Positions 57,619 to 64,000 of a DNA stretch of 64,000 nucleotides are shown in pieces. The stretch is taken from positions 1-64,000 of the forward strand of contig NZ_MVIF01000004.1 of the NCBI RefSeq assembly GCF_002086675.1, read 5' to 3'. Origin of the DNA: Mycobacterium persicum (GTDB lineage: Bacteria > Actinomycetota > Actinomycetes > Mycobacteriales > Mycobacteriaceae). The position numbers and the translations under genes were made by a program. A model generated the notes under the pieces. The model was not told where the DNA came from and did not search any database. It was given only the letters and a program-made list of their open reading frames with translations. Numbering within the stretch: position 1 is the first letter of the stretch; every line of letters starts with the position of its first letter.

Positions 57619-57990
57619 ATGTCAGCAACCCGCAGGTGTATCTCCTCCGGATCCGACTTCGAATCGGTCGTTGGCTATTCGCGCGCGGTGCGCGTTGGCC
57701 GGCATGTGGCAGTGGCCGGCACCACCGGCAGCGGCAGCGATATCGCCGCGCAGACCAGAGACGCCCTACGCCGCATCGAGGCCGCACTCGGACAGGCTGG
57801 CGCAAGGCTCGCCGACGTGGTCCGCACCCGGATATACGTCACCGATATTTCCCGCTGGCGGGAGGTCGGCGATGTCCACGCCGAGGTTTTCGGCGGAATC
57901 CGACCCGCGGCGACCATGGTCGAGGTTTCGGCGCTGATCGCACCCGGCCTGCTGGTTGAGATCGAAGCCGACGCCTACGTGGGTGCCTGA
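57619..57990 (+). CDS. RidA-family protein (Rv2704-like)
   Basis: 123 residues. The RidA/YjgF core shows YSRAVRVGRHVAVAGTTG near the N-terminus, LADVVRTRIYVTDISRW mid-protein and PAATMVEVSALIAPGLLVEIEADA with the conserved Glu at the end. RidA proteins hydrolyse reactive enamine/imine intermediates of PLP enzymes; the Arg of the active site is in VRTRIY. The ATG at 57619 was preferred over 57526. The 3' end overlaps the convergent DUF952 gene by 16 bp. Confidence 0.85.
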   Translation: MSATRRCISSGSDFESVVGYSRAVRVGRHVAVAGTTGSGSDIAAQTRDALRRIEAALGQAGARLADVVRTRIYVTDISRWREVGDVHAEVFGGIRPAATMVEVSALIAPGLLVEIEADAYVGA

Positions 57991-58343
57991 GGGCCCGAAA
58001 CCGGCGGGAAGGTGCCGTCTGCAGCCGGGGGGTAGGCGGCGACGCTGATCACCGCGCGTGCCGGAAGCTCGCCGTACAGGTGCGGGAACAGCATCCAGTC
58101 CGGATCGGCGACCGTTCCAGGCTCCCAACGCACGGGCGAATCGAGCGCCGCCGGGTCGATGTACAGCAGGACCATGTCACGACGGCCGTGGAATAGACGA
58201 TTGGCCGGCAGATGTATCTGCTCAGGCGTCGACAGATGGATGAACCCGGTCGCTGATCCGGGACGGAAGCCACCGCGGCGGCGGGCGGACGACCATTCTG
58301 AGGCGGCACACATGTGCACCAAGACCGCCGGAGTGGACGACAT
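57975..58343 (-). CDS. DUF952 protein (Rv2705c-like)
   Basis: 122 residues. The family pattern reads VHMCAASEWSSAR, TGFIHLSTPEQI (FIHxS), DMVLLYIDPAAL and WMLFPHLYGELP (FPHLYG). The fold resembles glutathione-S-transferase-independent small enzymes; the activity is unknown. It is convergent with ridA, with a 16-bp overlap. Confidence 0.85.
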   Translation of the reverse strand: MSSTPAVLVHMCAASEWSSARRRGGFRPGSATGFIHLSTPEQIHLPANRLFHGRRDMVLLYIDPAALDSPVRWEPGTVADPDWMLFPHLYGELPARAVISVAAYPPAADGTFPPVSGPQAPT

Positions 58344-58469
58344 ACTAGCCAGCTTGCCCGACTCATTGTCGCCAAATCCGTGAGAAAGGACACACCTGAT
58401 ACCACCCGGGGAACAAGGCGAAAACGGGGAACGTCTGAGACAGTGAACTTACCGAGATATGGAGAAGCC

Positions 58470-58655
58470 ATGAACGCGACGTTGACCAGTCCCGAGCTGA
58501 CTAGAGCCGACCGCTGCGACCGCTGTGGCGCAGCAGCGCGGGTGCGCGCCAAGCTGCCGTCCGGTTCCGAACTTCTCTTCTGCCAGCACCACGCCAACGA
58601 GCACGAAGCGAAATTGATCGAGCTGTCGGCCGTGCTGGAGGTCAGTGGAAACTAG
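58470..58655 (+). CDS. Small zinc-binding-like protein (DUF7455-type)
   Basis: 61 residues starting MNATLTSPELTRADRCDRCG. CDRC...C..H (RCDRCGAAARVRAKL, LFCQHHANEHEAKL) suggests a zinc ribbon. The ATG at 58470 has GGAGA 9 bp upstream. In some M. tuberculosis annotations a gene (Rv2706c) is drawn on the other strand here; this plus-strand frame has the zinc pattern and ribosome site and is the better call. Confidence 0.7.
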   Translation: MNATLTSPELTRADRCDRCGAAARVRAKLPSGSELLFCQHHANEHEAKLIELSAVLEVSGN

Positions 58656-58717
58656 TTCGCCGAAACTCGCTCGCCTAAAGTCGGGTCCAATGTGCCACGT
58701 GTGACCGATCTTCGGTA

Positions 58718-59662
58718 ATGCTGGACCGGATGAGCGACCAAACGCCAAAGCCGTCCCGACACCACATCTGGCGAATCAGCCTTCGGACGCTCTCCAAGAG
58801 TTGGGACGACTCGATCTTCTCCGAGTCAGCGCAAGCAGGTTTCTGGTCGGCGCTGTCCCTTCCCCCCTTGCTGTTGGGAATGCTGGGCAGCCTGGCCTAC
58901 GTGGCTCCGCTATTCGGTGAGGACACCTTGCCCGCCATCGAAAAAACGATCCTTTCCACCGCCCACAGCTTCTTCTCAGCCAGTGTCGTCAACGAGATCA
59001 TCGAGCCGACCATCCGCGACATCACCGCCAACGCACGCGGCGAGGTGGTGTCGCTGGGTTTCTTGATCTCATTGTGGGCAGGATCGTCGGCCATCTCTTC
59101 CTACGTCGACGCCGTGGTGGAGGCTCATGACCAGACTCCGCTGCGCCATCCGGTACGGCAGCGGTTCTTCGCGCTGTTCCTGTACGTGGTGATGCTGGTG
59201 TTCCTGGTGGCCGCGGCGCCGGTCGCGGTGGTGGGCCCGCGTAAGGTGAGCGACCACATTCCGGCCAGCTTGGCCAATGTCCTGCATTACGGCTACTACC
59301 CGGCTCTGATCGGGAGCCTTACGTTGGGGGTGATCATCCTTTACCGCGTCGCTCTGCCGGTACCGCTGCCGACACATCGACTGGTCATCGGCGCGGTGCT
59401 GGCCACCACGGTGTTCCTGATCGCGACGCTGGGTTTACGGTTCTATCTGAGGTGGATCACCAGTACGGGCTATACCTACGGCGCGCTGTCCACGCCCATC
59501 GCGTTTCTGTTGTTCGCGTTCTTCGGTGGTTTTGCGGTCATGATCGGAGCCGAACTCAACGCCGCGATCCAAGAGGAATGGCCGGCGCCGGTCACACACG
59601 CACATCGGCTGCGCAACTGGCTGAGGACCCGCACTGCCGCCATCACGGGAACGGCCGACTAG
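58718..59662 (+). CDS. YihY/BrkB-family membrane protein (Rv2707-like)
   Basis: 314 residues with ~6 helices of the YihY/virulence factor BrkB family. Typical segments are GFWSALSLPPLLLGMLGSLAY, GFLISLWAGSSAISSYVDAVVEAH (the family's WSASSAV..L-like motif), YGALSTPIAFLLFAFFGGFAVMIGAELNAAI. Family members were once called RNase BN. Function is unresolved. The ATG at 58730 (MSDQ) is an alternative start. Confidence 0.85.
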   Translation: MLDRMSDQTPKPSRHHIWRISLRTLSKSWDDSIFSESAQAGFWSALSLPPLLLGMLGSLAYVAPLFGEDTLPAIEKTILSTAHSFFSASVVNEIIEPTIRDITANARGEVVSLGFLISLWAGSSAISSYVDAVVEAHDQTPLRHPVRQRFFALFLYVVMLVFLVAAAPVAVVGPRKVSDHIPASLANVLHYGYYPALIGSLTLGVIILYRVALPVPLPTHRLVIGAVLATTVFLIATLGLRFYLRWITSTGYTYGALSTPIAFLLFAFFGGFAVMIGAELNAAIQEEWPAPVTHAHRLRNWLRTRTAAITGTAD

Positions 59663-60039
59663 GCGTCTGACTGGGCGGGGCCAATCGACAGGGGCCCAGG
59701 TCAAGCGATGAATTCCATGGCATTGTGGGCGCCACATAGCAAGACAATCGAAAAACACAATTGTCCGCGCATTGGCGGACACCGAAGAATGAATGCCATG
59801 TCCTACAGCCGGTGGAACCCATGTCCACCGGGAAAGTTGATTGGACAGCGATCAACTTACGAAAAGCCTTGCACACCATCAGTATTCACATCGTAGAAAC
59901 CGTCGAGCGGGCTAGTCTAATACCAAAGCAACCTGAAAGCTCAAGACGATTGTCGAGGTTCGAGCGACCAAGGATGGCTACGGTAGATAACTGCGCCTAT
60001 GGCGCCTGAAGTAGCGCGAGACAAGGGGTTGCAGCCGCA
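59663..60039. other. 377-bp AT-richer gap, no gene or repeat seen
   Basis: The stretch is visibly less GC-rich than its neighbours. No frame carries a plausible protein and no strong hairpin was found. Together with the next gene it looks like inserted DNA between the Rv2707 and Rv2708c homologues. Confidence 0.5.
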
Positions 60040-60525
60040 ATGAATAAATTACAGATGATAAGCGGTGTGCGCCGGGGCGTTGCCGCGTCTGCGGCAGCGT
60101 TCGGCGTCGCGCTGCTAAGCGCCGGTGTGGCAAGTGCCGACGACGACACATTCCAGTTGAGGAGCCGGCTGGGCAACTTCTGTCTGGACACCCCCAGTGG
60201 GAACGTCTACACACCAACGGTGATCAACCCCTGCGATGGATCGCCGACCCAGCGCTGGCATGTTGCCCCACTCTTGCGGATCGAAAGCGTCGCCTTCCCC
60301 GGGGCATGCCTAGGGGACATGCTGTTTAGCCAGTGGGTATCCGTCAACCGCTGCTATATGAACGACCAACCTTGGATCATCCAGCCCAATGGCCAGGTCA
60401 CCGGCAACCTTTTCGATACACCCTGCCTCAACGTTGACGGCGGCGTGGCGAATCCTGGGACTCATGTGATCGTCGCGCTGTGCGCCCCAGATAACCCCGC
60501 TGAGGAGTGGGATACCATTTCGTGA
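60040..60525 (+). CDS. Exported ricin-type beta-trefoil lectin-like protein
   Basis: 161 residues. A Sec signal peptide (MNKLQMISGVRRGVAASAAA...AGVASA) is followed by a ~125-residue domain with trefoil-type repeats: RLGNFCLDTPSGN, SPTQRWHV, AFPGACLGD, TPCLNVDGG and DNPAEEWDTI. QxW/ExW and C-L-D/N recurrence is typical of ricin-B-lectin beta-trefoils. It could bind sugars outside the cell. No counterpart lies at this place in M. tuberculosis as I recall it. Start alternatives are 60040 and 60055. Confidence 0.65.
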   Translation: MNKLQMISGVRRGVAASAAAFGVALLSAGVASADDDTFQLRSRLGNFCLDTPSGNVYTPTVINPCDGSPTQRWHVAPLLRIESVAFPGACLGDMLFSQWVSVNRCYMNDQPWIIQPNGQVTGNLFDTPCLNVDGGVANPGTHVIVALCAPDNPAEEWDTIS

Positions 60526-60574
60526 CCAGGCTTGCTGCGCGCAAACACCCCGCGACGGTCTCGCGTGGTGCCGA

Positions 60575-60823
60575 TCAGCCCTTCTTGAGCTTGTCGTAGA
60601 TCTGCTTGCAGTCCGGGCACACCGGTGAACCCGGCTTGGGTACCCGGGTCACGGGAAATACCTCACCGCATAACGCCACCACATGGCTTCCCAGCACCGC
60701 GCTCTCGGCGATCTTGTCCTTCTTGACGTAGTGGAAGTACTTCGGGATGTCGCTGCCGGTCCCGTCGTCGACGCGTTCCTCGGTGTCGGTGCGTTCGATC
60801 GTCTGCGTCTGCATACCAGACAT
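60575..60823 (-). CDS. DUF3039 protein (Rv2708c-like)
   Basis: 82 residues, exactly the length of Rv2708c. It reads MSGMQTQTIERT near the start, then DIPKYFHYVKKDKI, LGSHVVALCGEVFPV and CPDCKQIYDKL. The conserved His and Cys residues (VALCG, CPDC) suggest zinc. Function is unknown; the family is conserved in Actinobacteria. Confidence 0.85.
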   Translation of the reverse strand: MSGMQTQTIERTDTEERVDDGTGSDIPKYFHYVKKDKIAESAVLGSHVVALCGEVFPVTRVPKPGSPVCPDCKQIYDKLKKG

Positions 60824-60877
60824 TGTGCCCCCTGACTCGCTCCTGCCGGAATCGACTGGATGTGGGAGAGTAGAGAA

Positions 60878-61294
60878 ATGAAGCGCGGCTTCGAGCTGAG
60901 TTTCGACGACTTCGATGAGCGGGGCCGCCCGGTACTGATCACCGCCGCCGCACCGTCCTACGAGGAACAGCACCGAGCGCGGGTACGCAAGTATCTGACC
61001 TTGATGGCGTTCCGCATTCCGGCCCTCATCCTGGCGGCCGTCGCCTACGGGGCCTGGCACAATGGTCTTGTCTCATTGCTGATCGTCGCCGTCTCGATTC
61101 CGTTGCCCTGGATGGCCGTGCTCATCGCCAACGACAGACCGCCCCGCGGCGCCGATGAACCCCGTCGGTTCGACGACGCCCGACGACGCACTCCGCTGTT
61201 TCCGACGGCCAAGCGTCCGGCGCTGGAGCCTCGGCAAGACCCTGCGTCCCGATCGGACCCCCCGGACTTCGACGGCTGGTCCAATCCCGGTTAA
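60878..61294 (+). CDS. DUF3099 membrane protein (Rv2709-like)
   Basis: 138 residues. The N-terminal PVLITAAAPSYEEQHRARVRKY matches DUF3099 (TDAxxS...), followed by two helices (YLTLMAFRIPALILAAVAYGA and LVSLLIVAVSIPLPWMAVLIAN). The C-terminal ~50 residues are Arg/Pro/Asp-rich and probably cytosolic. It is divergent from the DUF3039 gene and precedes sigB on the same strand by 150 bp. Function is unknown. Confidence 0.8.
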   Translation: MKRGFELSFDDFDERGRPVLITAAAPSYEEQHRARVRKYLTLMAFRIPALILAAVAYGAWHNGLVSLLIVAVSIPLPWMAVLIANDRPPRGADEPRRFDDARRRTPLFPTAKRPALEPRQDPASRSDPPDFDGWSNPG

Positions 61295-61380
61295 ACCGGC
61301 TGCCGCGGCACACTTCTCAGGACATTCTCAGGTCGCTGGCACATTTCTGCACGTCACGGTGTGTGAGATGACAGCGCGGC

Positions 61381-61407
61381 GGGAACTCTGTGGTCGAGCC
61401 TGTCGTT
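61381..61407 (+). promoter_or_regulatory. ECF-sigma (SigE/SigH-type) promoter of sigB
   Basis: GGGAAC (61381-61386) and CGTT (61404-61407) are separated by 17 bp, ending 37 bp before the sigB ATG. This is the SigE/SigH consensus GGGAAC-N16-17-CGTT, and sigB is an established target of SigE and SigH in M. tuberculosis. Stress induction of sigB is therefore likely conserved here. Confidence 0.75.
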
Positions 61408-61444
61408 AAACCCCGTGACAGGACAAGCCGATCGGGAGGGCGCT

Positions 61445-62404
61445 ATGGCACATGCCACCACAAGCCGGGCTGACAGCGATCTGGATGCTCAAAGCCCCGC
61501 AGCGGACTTGGTGCGCGTATATCTGAACGGCATCGGTAAGACGGCGTTGCTCAACGCCGCCGATGAAGTTGAGCTGGCCAAGCGCATCGAAGCCGGGCTG
61601 TATGCCGAGTATCTGCTCGAAACCCGAAAGCGGTTGGGCGAGAACCGCAAACGCGAATTGGCGGCCGTGGTACGCGACGGCCAGGCAGCGCGCCGTCACC
61701 TCCTCGAGGCCAACCTTCGGCTGGTGGTGTCACTGGCCAAGCGCTACACGGGCCGCGGAATGCCGCTGCTCGATCTCATCCAGGAGGGCAACCTGGGCCT
61801 GATCCGCGCGATGGAGAAATTCGACTACACAAAGGGATTCAAGTTCTCGACGTATGCCACCTGGTGGATCCGCCAAGCCATCACCCGTGGCATGGCCGAC
61901 CAGAGCCGTACCATTCGTCTGCCCGTTCACCTGGTCGAGCAGGTCAACAAGCTGGCGCGGATCAAGCGGGAGATGCACCAGAACCTGGGCCGGGAAGCCA
62001 CCGACGAGGAACTCGCCGAAGAGTCCGGCATTCCGGTTGACAAGATCAACGACCTGCTCGAACACAGCCGGGACCCGGTGAGCCTGGACATGCCGGTCGG
62101 CTCTGAGGAAGAGGCGCCGCTGGGTGACTTCATCGAGGACGCGGAAGCCATGTCCGCGGAGAACGCCGTCATCGCTGAACTACTGCACACCGATATCCGC
62201 AGTGTGCTTGCCACTCTCGACGAGCGTGAGCACCAGGTGATCCGGCTGCGCTTCGGCCTGGACGACGGTCAGCCCCGCACGCTGGATCAAATCGGCAAGC
62301 TGTTCGGTCTGTCGCGCGAGCGTGTGCGCCAGATCGAGCGGGATGTGATGTGCAAGTTGCGCCATGGCGAACGTGCCGATCGGCTGCGGTCATACGCCAG
62401 TTGA
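61445..62404 (+). CDS. sigB: Principal-like sigma factor SigB
   Basis: 319 residues, a SigA paralogue lacking the long N-terminal region 1.1. Core segments are [20 protein letters not shown] (2.1/2.2), [20 protein letters not shown] (2.4), [20 protein letters not shown] (3) and [20 protein letters not shown] with [16 protein letters not shown] (4.2). SigB directs survival in stress and stationary phase. GGGAGG at 61435-61440 fixes the ATG at 61445; the frame opens at 61415. Confidence 0.96.
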   Translation: MAHATTSRADSDLDAQSPAADLVRVYLNGIGKTALLNAADEVELAKRIEAGLYAEYLLETRKRLGENRKRELAAVVRDGQAARRHLLEANLRLVVSLAKRYTGRGMPLLDLIQEGNLGLIRAMEKFDYTKGFKFSTYATWWIRQAITRGMADQSRTIRLPVHLVEQVNKLARIKREMHQNLGREATDEELAEESGIPVDKINDLLEHSRDPVSLDMPVGSEEEAPLGDFIEDAEAMSAENAVIAELLHTDIRSVLATLDEREHQVIRLRFGLDDGQPRTLDQIGKLFGLSRERVRQIERDVMCKLRHGERADRLRSYAS

Positions 62405-62439
62405 GAACCGGCCGGACGCCCAGCGGAAGGCACTAAGAA

Positions 62440-62460
62440 AAGCGCCAGAGAACGGCGCTT
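62440..62460. terminator. Hairpin after sigB
   Basis: AAGCGCC pairs with GGCGCTT across a 7-nt loop, 36 bp after the sigB stop. No strong T-tract follows, as is usual for mycobacterial terminators. Low-to-moderate support as a terminator. Confidence 0.45.
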
Positions 62461-62477
62461 AGAATCTAGGTACAAGA

Positions 62478-62512
62478 CAGTGTGCCCGCCGCGGTGAGCG
62501 GGGGGCACACTG
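62478..62512. terminator. Long hairpin between sigB and ideR
   Basis: Perfect arms CAGTGTGCCC (62478-62487) and GGGCACACTG (62503-62512), with GCC/GG(C) pairing extending into the 15-nt loop. It lies 73 bp before the ideR ATG and may terminate sigB transcription or control ideR. Confidence 0.5.
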
Positions 62513-62584
62513 CTGTCGGGGGCGTTTTGGGCCAACCACATGCACAGCTGGCCAAGTAGACTCGGCGGCGACGGAGGATGCTGA

Positions 62585-63277
62585 ATGAACGACTTGGTCG
62601 ATACCACCGAGATGTACTTGCGGACGATCTACGACCTCGAGGAAGAGGGCGTAACGCCGCTGCGCGCCCGGATAGCCGAGCGCCTGGAGCAGAGCGGGCC
62701 CACTGTCAGCCAAACCGTTTCCCGGATGGAGCGGGACGGATTGCTTCGGGTGGCCGGGGATCGCCACCTCGAACTCACCGACAAGGGCCGGGCGCTGGCG
62801 ATCGCCGTGATGCGTAAGCACCGCCTCGCCGAACGACTCCTCGTCGACGTCATCGGGTTGCCGTGGGAAGAGGTACACGCCGAGGCATGCCGGTGGGAGC
62901 ACGTGATGAGTGAGGATGTCGAACGTCGGCTGGTCAAGGTGCTGAACAACCCGACGACGTCTCCGTTCGGCAATCCGATTCCGGGCTTGCTGGACCTGGG
63001 CGTGGGCCCGGAATTCGGCGCCGAAGACGCCAACCTGGTGCGGCTGACCGAGTTGCCGGCCGGTCCGCCGGTGGCAGTGGTCGTTCGCCAGCTCACCGAG
63101 CATGTTCAAGGCGACATCGACTTGATCACGCGGCTCAAGGACGCCGGCGTCGTGCCGAACGCCCGCGTGACGGTCGAAACCAGTCCGGGAGGCGGAGTGA
63201 CCATCGTCATCCCGGGGCACGAGAACGTCACCCTGCCCCACGCGATGGCGCACGCCGTCAAGGTCGAGAAGGTCTGA
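62585..63277 (+). CDS. ideR: Iron-dependent repressor IdeR
   Basis: 230 residues of the DtxR family. The N-terminal winged helix is VDTTEMYLRTIYDLEEEGV and RIAERLEQSGPTVSQTVSRM. The metal-binding/dimerisation domain includes MRKHRLAERLLVDVIGLPWE and the metal-site segment VHAEACRWEHVMSEDVERRL (Cys, Glu, His). A C-terminal SH3-like domain ends VEKV. With Fe2+ it represses siderophore genes and activates ferritin genes. It lies downstream of sigB, as in M. tuberculosis. Confidence 0.96.
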   Translation: MNDLVDTTEMYLRTIYDLEEEGVTPLRARIAERLEQSGPTVSQTVSRMERDGLLRVAGDRHLELTDKGRALAIAVMRKHRLAERLLVDVIGLPWEEVHAEACRWEHVMSEDVERRLVKVLNNPTTSPFGNPIPGLLDLGVGPEFGAEDANLVRLTELPAGPPVAVVVRQLTEHVQGDIDLITRLKDAGVVPNARVTVETSPGGGVTIVIPGHENVTLPHAMAHAVKVEKV

Positions 63278-64000
63278 TTACCCCGCACATCGGCCGGATT
63301 GGCCGGATGGGCCGAACGCCCGTCGCGGCGGTAGCCGCACGCCGAGTTGCCGAGCCAGCCGATAGCCGGTGGTCGCGAGTTCCCGGATATGCTCCGGCCG
63401 AAGCCCCGACTGTAACGCCGTGTCGAGCATGCCGGCCATCCGATGCCCTGGCGAGCAGCGCAGCGCGGCCTCCAGGGACACCCCGGCCAGTGGACCGTCT
63501 CCGCGGGCGTAGGCACTGAACGCGAGCAACACCAGCGCCTCCACCCGCCACGGCTCGGGTAGCGCGCGGGCCAGTACTGCCCACAACGACTCGGCCGGGC
63601 CGGAGTTCTCACCGACCGCCAGGGCATAGAGCGTGTCGCGCACCCGCACGTCGGTCAGCGCACAGCCCAACTGGGCCAGCTCCACGTCCGATAGCGGTTG
63701 CCCGTCGGCCACCCGCGCGGCAGCGGCCATCGCCTTCTCCACGTCGCGACGGCTGCAGCCCAACGGGTCGGCGTGCTCGGCGATCTCACGCTCGGCGGCC
63801 TCTTGCCTCACGGTGGCGGCCAGTGTGTCGGTGCGCACCCGGTCGTCCACCGCGACCACGGCCTCGAGGTCGGCACGCCGCGGGTACAGCCGCCGACCGT
63901 CGAGCACCGCCGCCACCGCCAGCGGCGACGCCGCCGGGTCGTCGATGACGCCCCCCGAACCGCAGCCGTCGACGCAATGCCAGCGTCCGCCAACCGCGAT
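63278..64000 (-). CDS. DUF4192 protein (Rv2712c-like), 5' end outside window
   Basis: 241 residues are visible; the frame is open to the window edge, so the N-terminus (about 110 residues, from recall of the M. tuberculosis length) is missing. The visible segment starts with RWHCVDGCGSGGVIDDPAAS, then LAVAAVLDGRRLYPRRADLEA and helical repeats (LWAVLARALPEPWRVEALVLL). The ASPLAxAAVLxGR and C...C...GG segments are typical of DUF4192. A GTG at 63916 is internal to the domain and not a real start. Function is unknown; its stop abuts ideR. Confidence 0.75.
   Translation of the reverse strand: MAVGGRWHCVDGCGSGGVIDDPAASPLAVAAVLDGRRLYPRRADLEAVVAVDDRVRTDTLAATVRQEAAEREIAEHADPLGCSRRDVEKAMAAAARVADGQPLSDVELAQLGCALTDVRVRDTLYALAVGENSGPAESLWAVLARALPEPWRVEALVLLAFSAYARGDGPLAGVSLEAALRCSPGHRMAGMLDTALQSGLRPEHIRELATTGYRLARQLGVRLPPRRAFGPSGQSGRCAG

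Noticed and set aside
56243..57937. 564-aa plus-strand frame spanning sigA and ridA
   Set aside because: It reads the sigA region in another frame and is Arg/Gly-rich; real genes in the other frames explain the DNA.
58449..58748. Minus-strand frame at the Rv2706c position
   Set aside because: The plus-strand frame at 58470 has a zinc-ribbon pattern and a ribosome site; the minus frame has neither.

Overview
The window reads as a chromosomal segment of a slow-growing, non-tuberculous Mycobacterium. It is GC-rich and carries PE and PPE genes, a 13E12-family remnant and mycobacterium-specific genes (aftC, cei, ideR, DUF3000/3159/4193). From recall of that genome, the gene order follows M. tuberculosis H37Rv from about Rv2636 to Rv2712c, with insertions, losses and decayed genes. 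No database search was run: family names rest on recognised motifs, length and gene order.

Layout. 1-1600 is an accessory patch: the proline-rich end of a predicted polymorphic toxin, an overlapping immunity-type gene that looks AT-richer than its surroundings, a frameshifted unknown ORF and a broken 13E12/HNH gene. 1.6-6.1 kb holds a chloramphenicol-phosphotransferase-like kinase, a FadD, DedA, TetR and an anti-sigma-antagonist (STAS) protein. 6.2-13.2 kb holds a ThDP enzyme, then a minus-strand signalling cluster: a 980-aa AfsR-like SARP/NB-ARC/TPR regulator, a small membrane protein, a Ser/Thr kinase and a Cys-rich exported protein. 13.4-13.9 kb is a four-tRNA cluster (Val, Gly, Cys, Val) at the position where H37Rv carries prophage phiRv2, which is absent here.

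16-37.5 kb is conserved: an exported protein, GNAT, an AFG1/ZapE ATPase, RibD-like reductase, exported hydrolase, arabinosyltransferase AftC, MsrB, a methyltransferase, and late haem biosynthesis (HemQ, HemY, HemE). It continues through EchA15, DUF3000, an RNase D-like protein, DXS1, a CBS protein and two ArsB-type transporters. A three-gene plus-strand cassette sits between hemE and echA15 (membrane protein, gluconate-2-dehydrogenase-subunit-3 protein, GMC dehydrogenase with a C-x5-C-x3-C motif). echA15 carries a single-base frameshift.

37.5-41.4 kb is an accessory island: palindromic elements, an intact PPE-SVP gene, a truncated PE gene, a DUF421-like tail and a PPE gene with a ruined 5' end and a SHOCT tail. 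41.5-64 kb is conserved again: the Rv2686c-2688c ABC exporter, a TrmA-type methyltransferase, an APC transporter, CeoB/CeoC, Dut, Cei, SuhB, polyphosphate glucokinase, the sigma factors SigA and SigB, IdeR and small actinobacterial proteins. A lectin-like exported protein has been inserted between the Rv2707 and Rv2708c homologues.

The strongest leads are the AfsK/AfsR-like module, the predicted Fe-S GMC dehydrogenase pair, the toxin/immunity pair, and two copies of a dispersed palindromic element sharing a 14-bp end.
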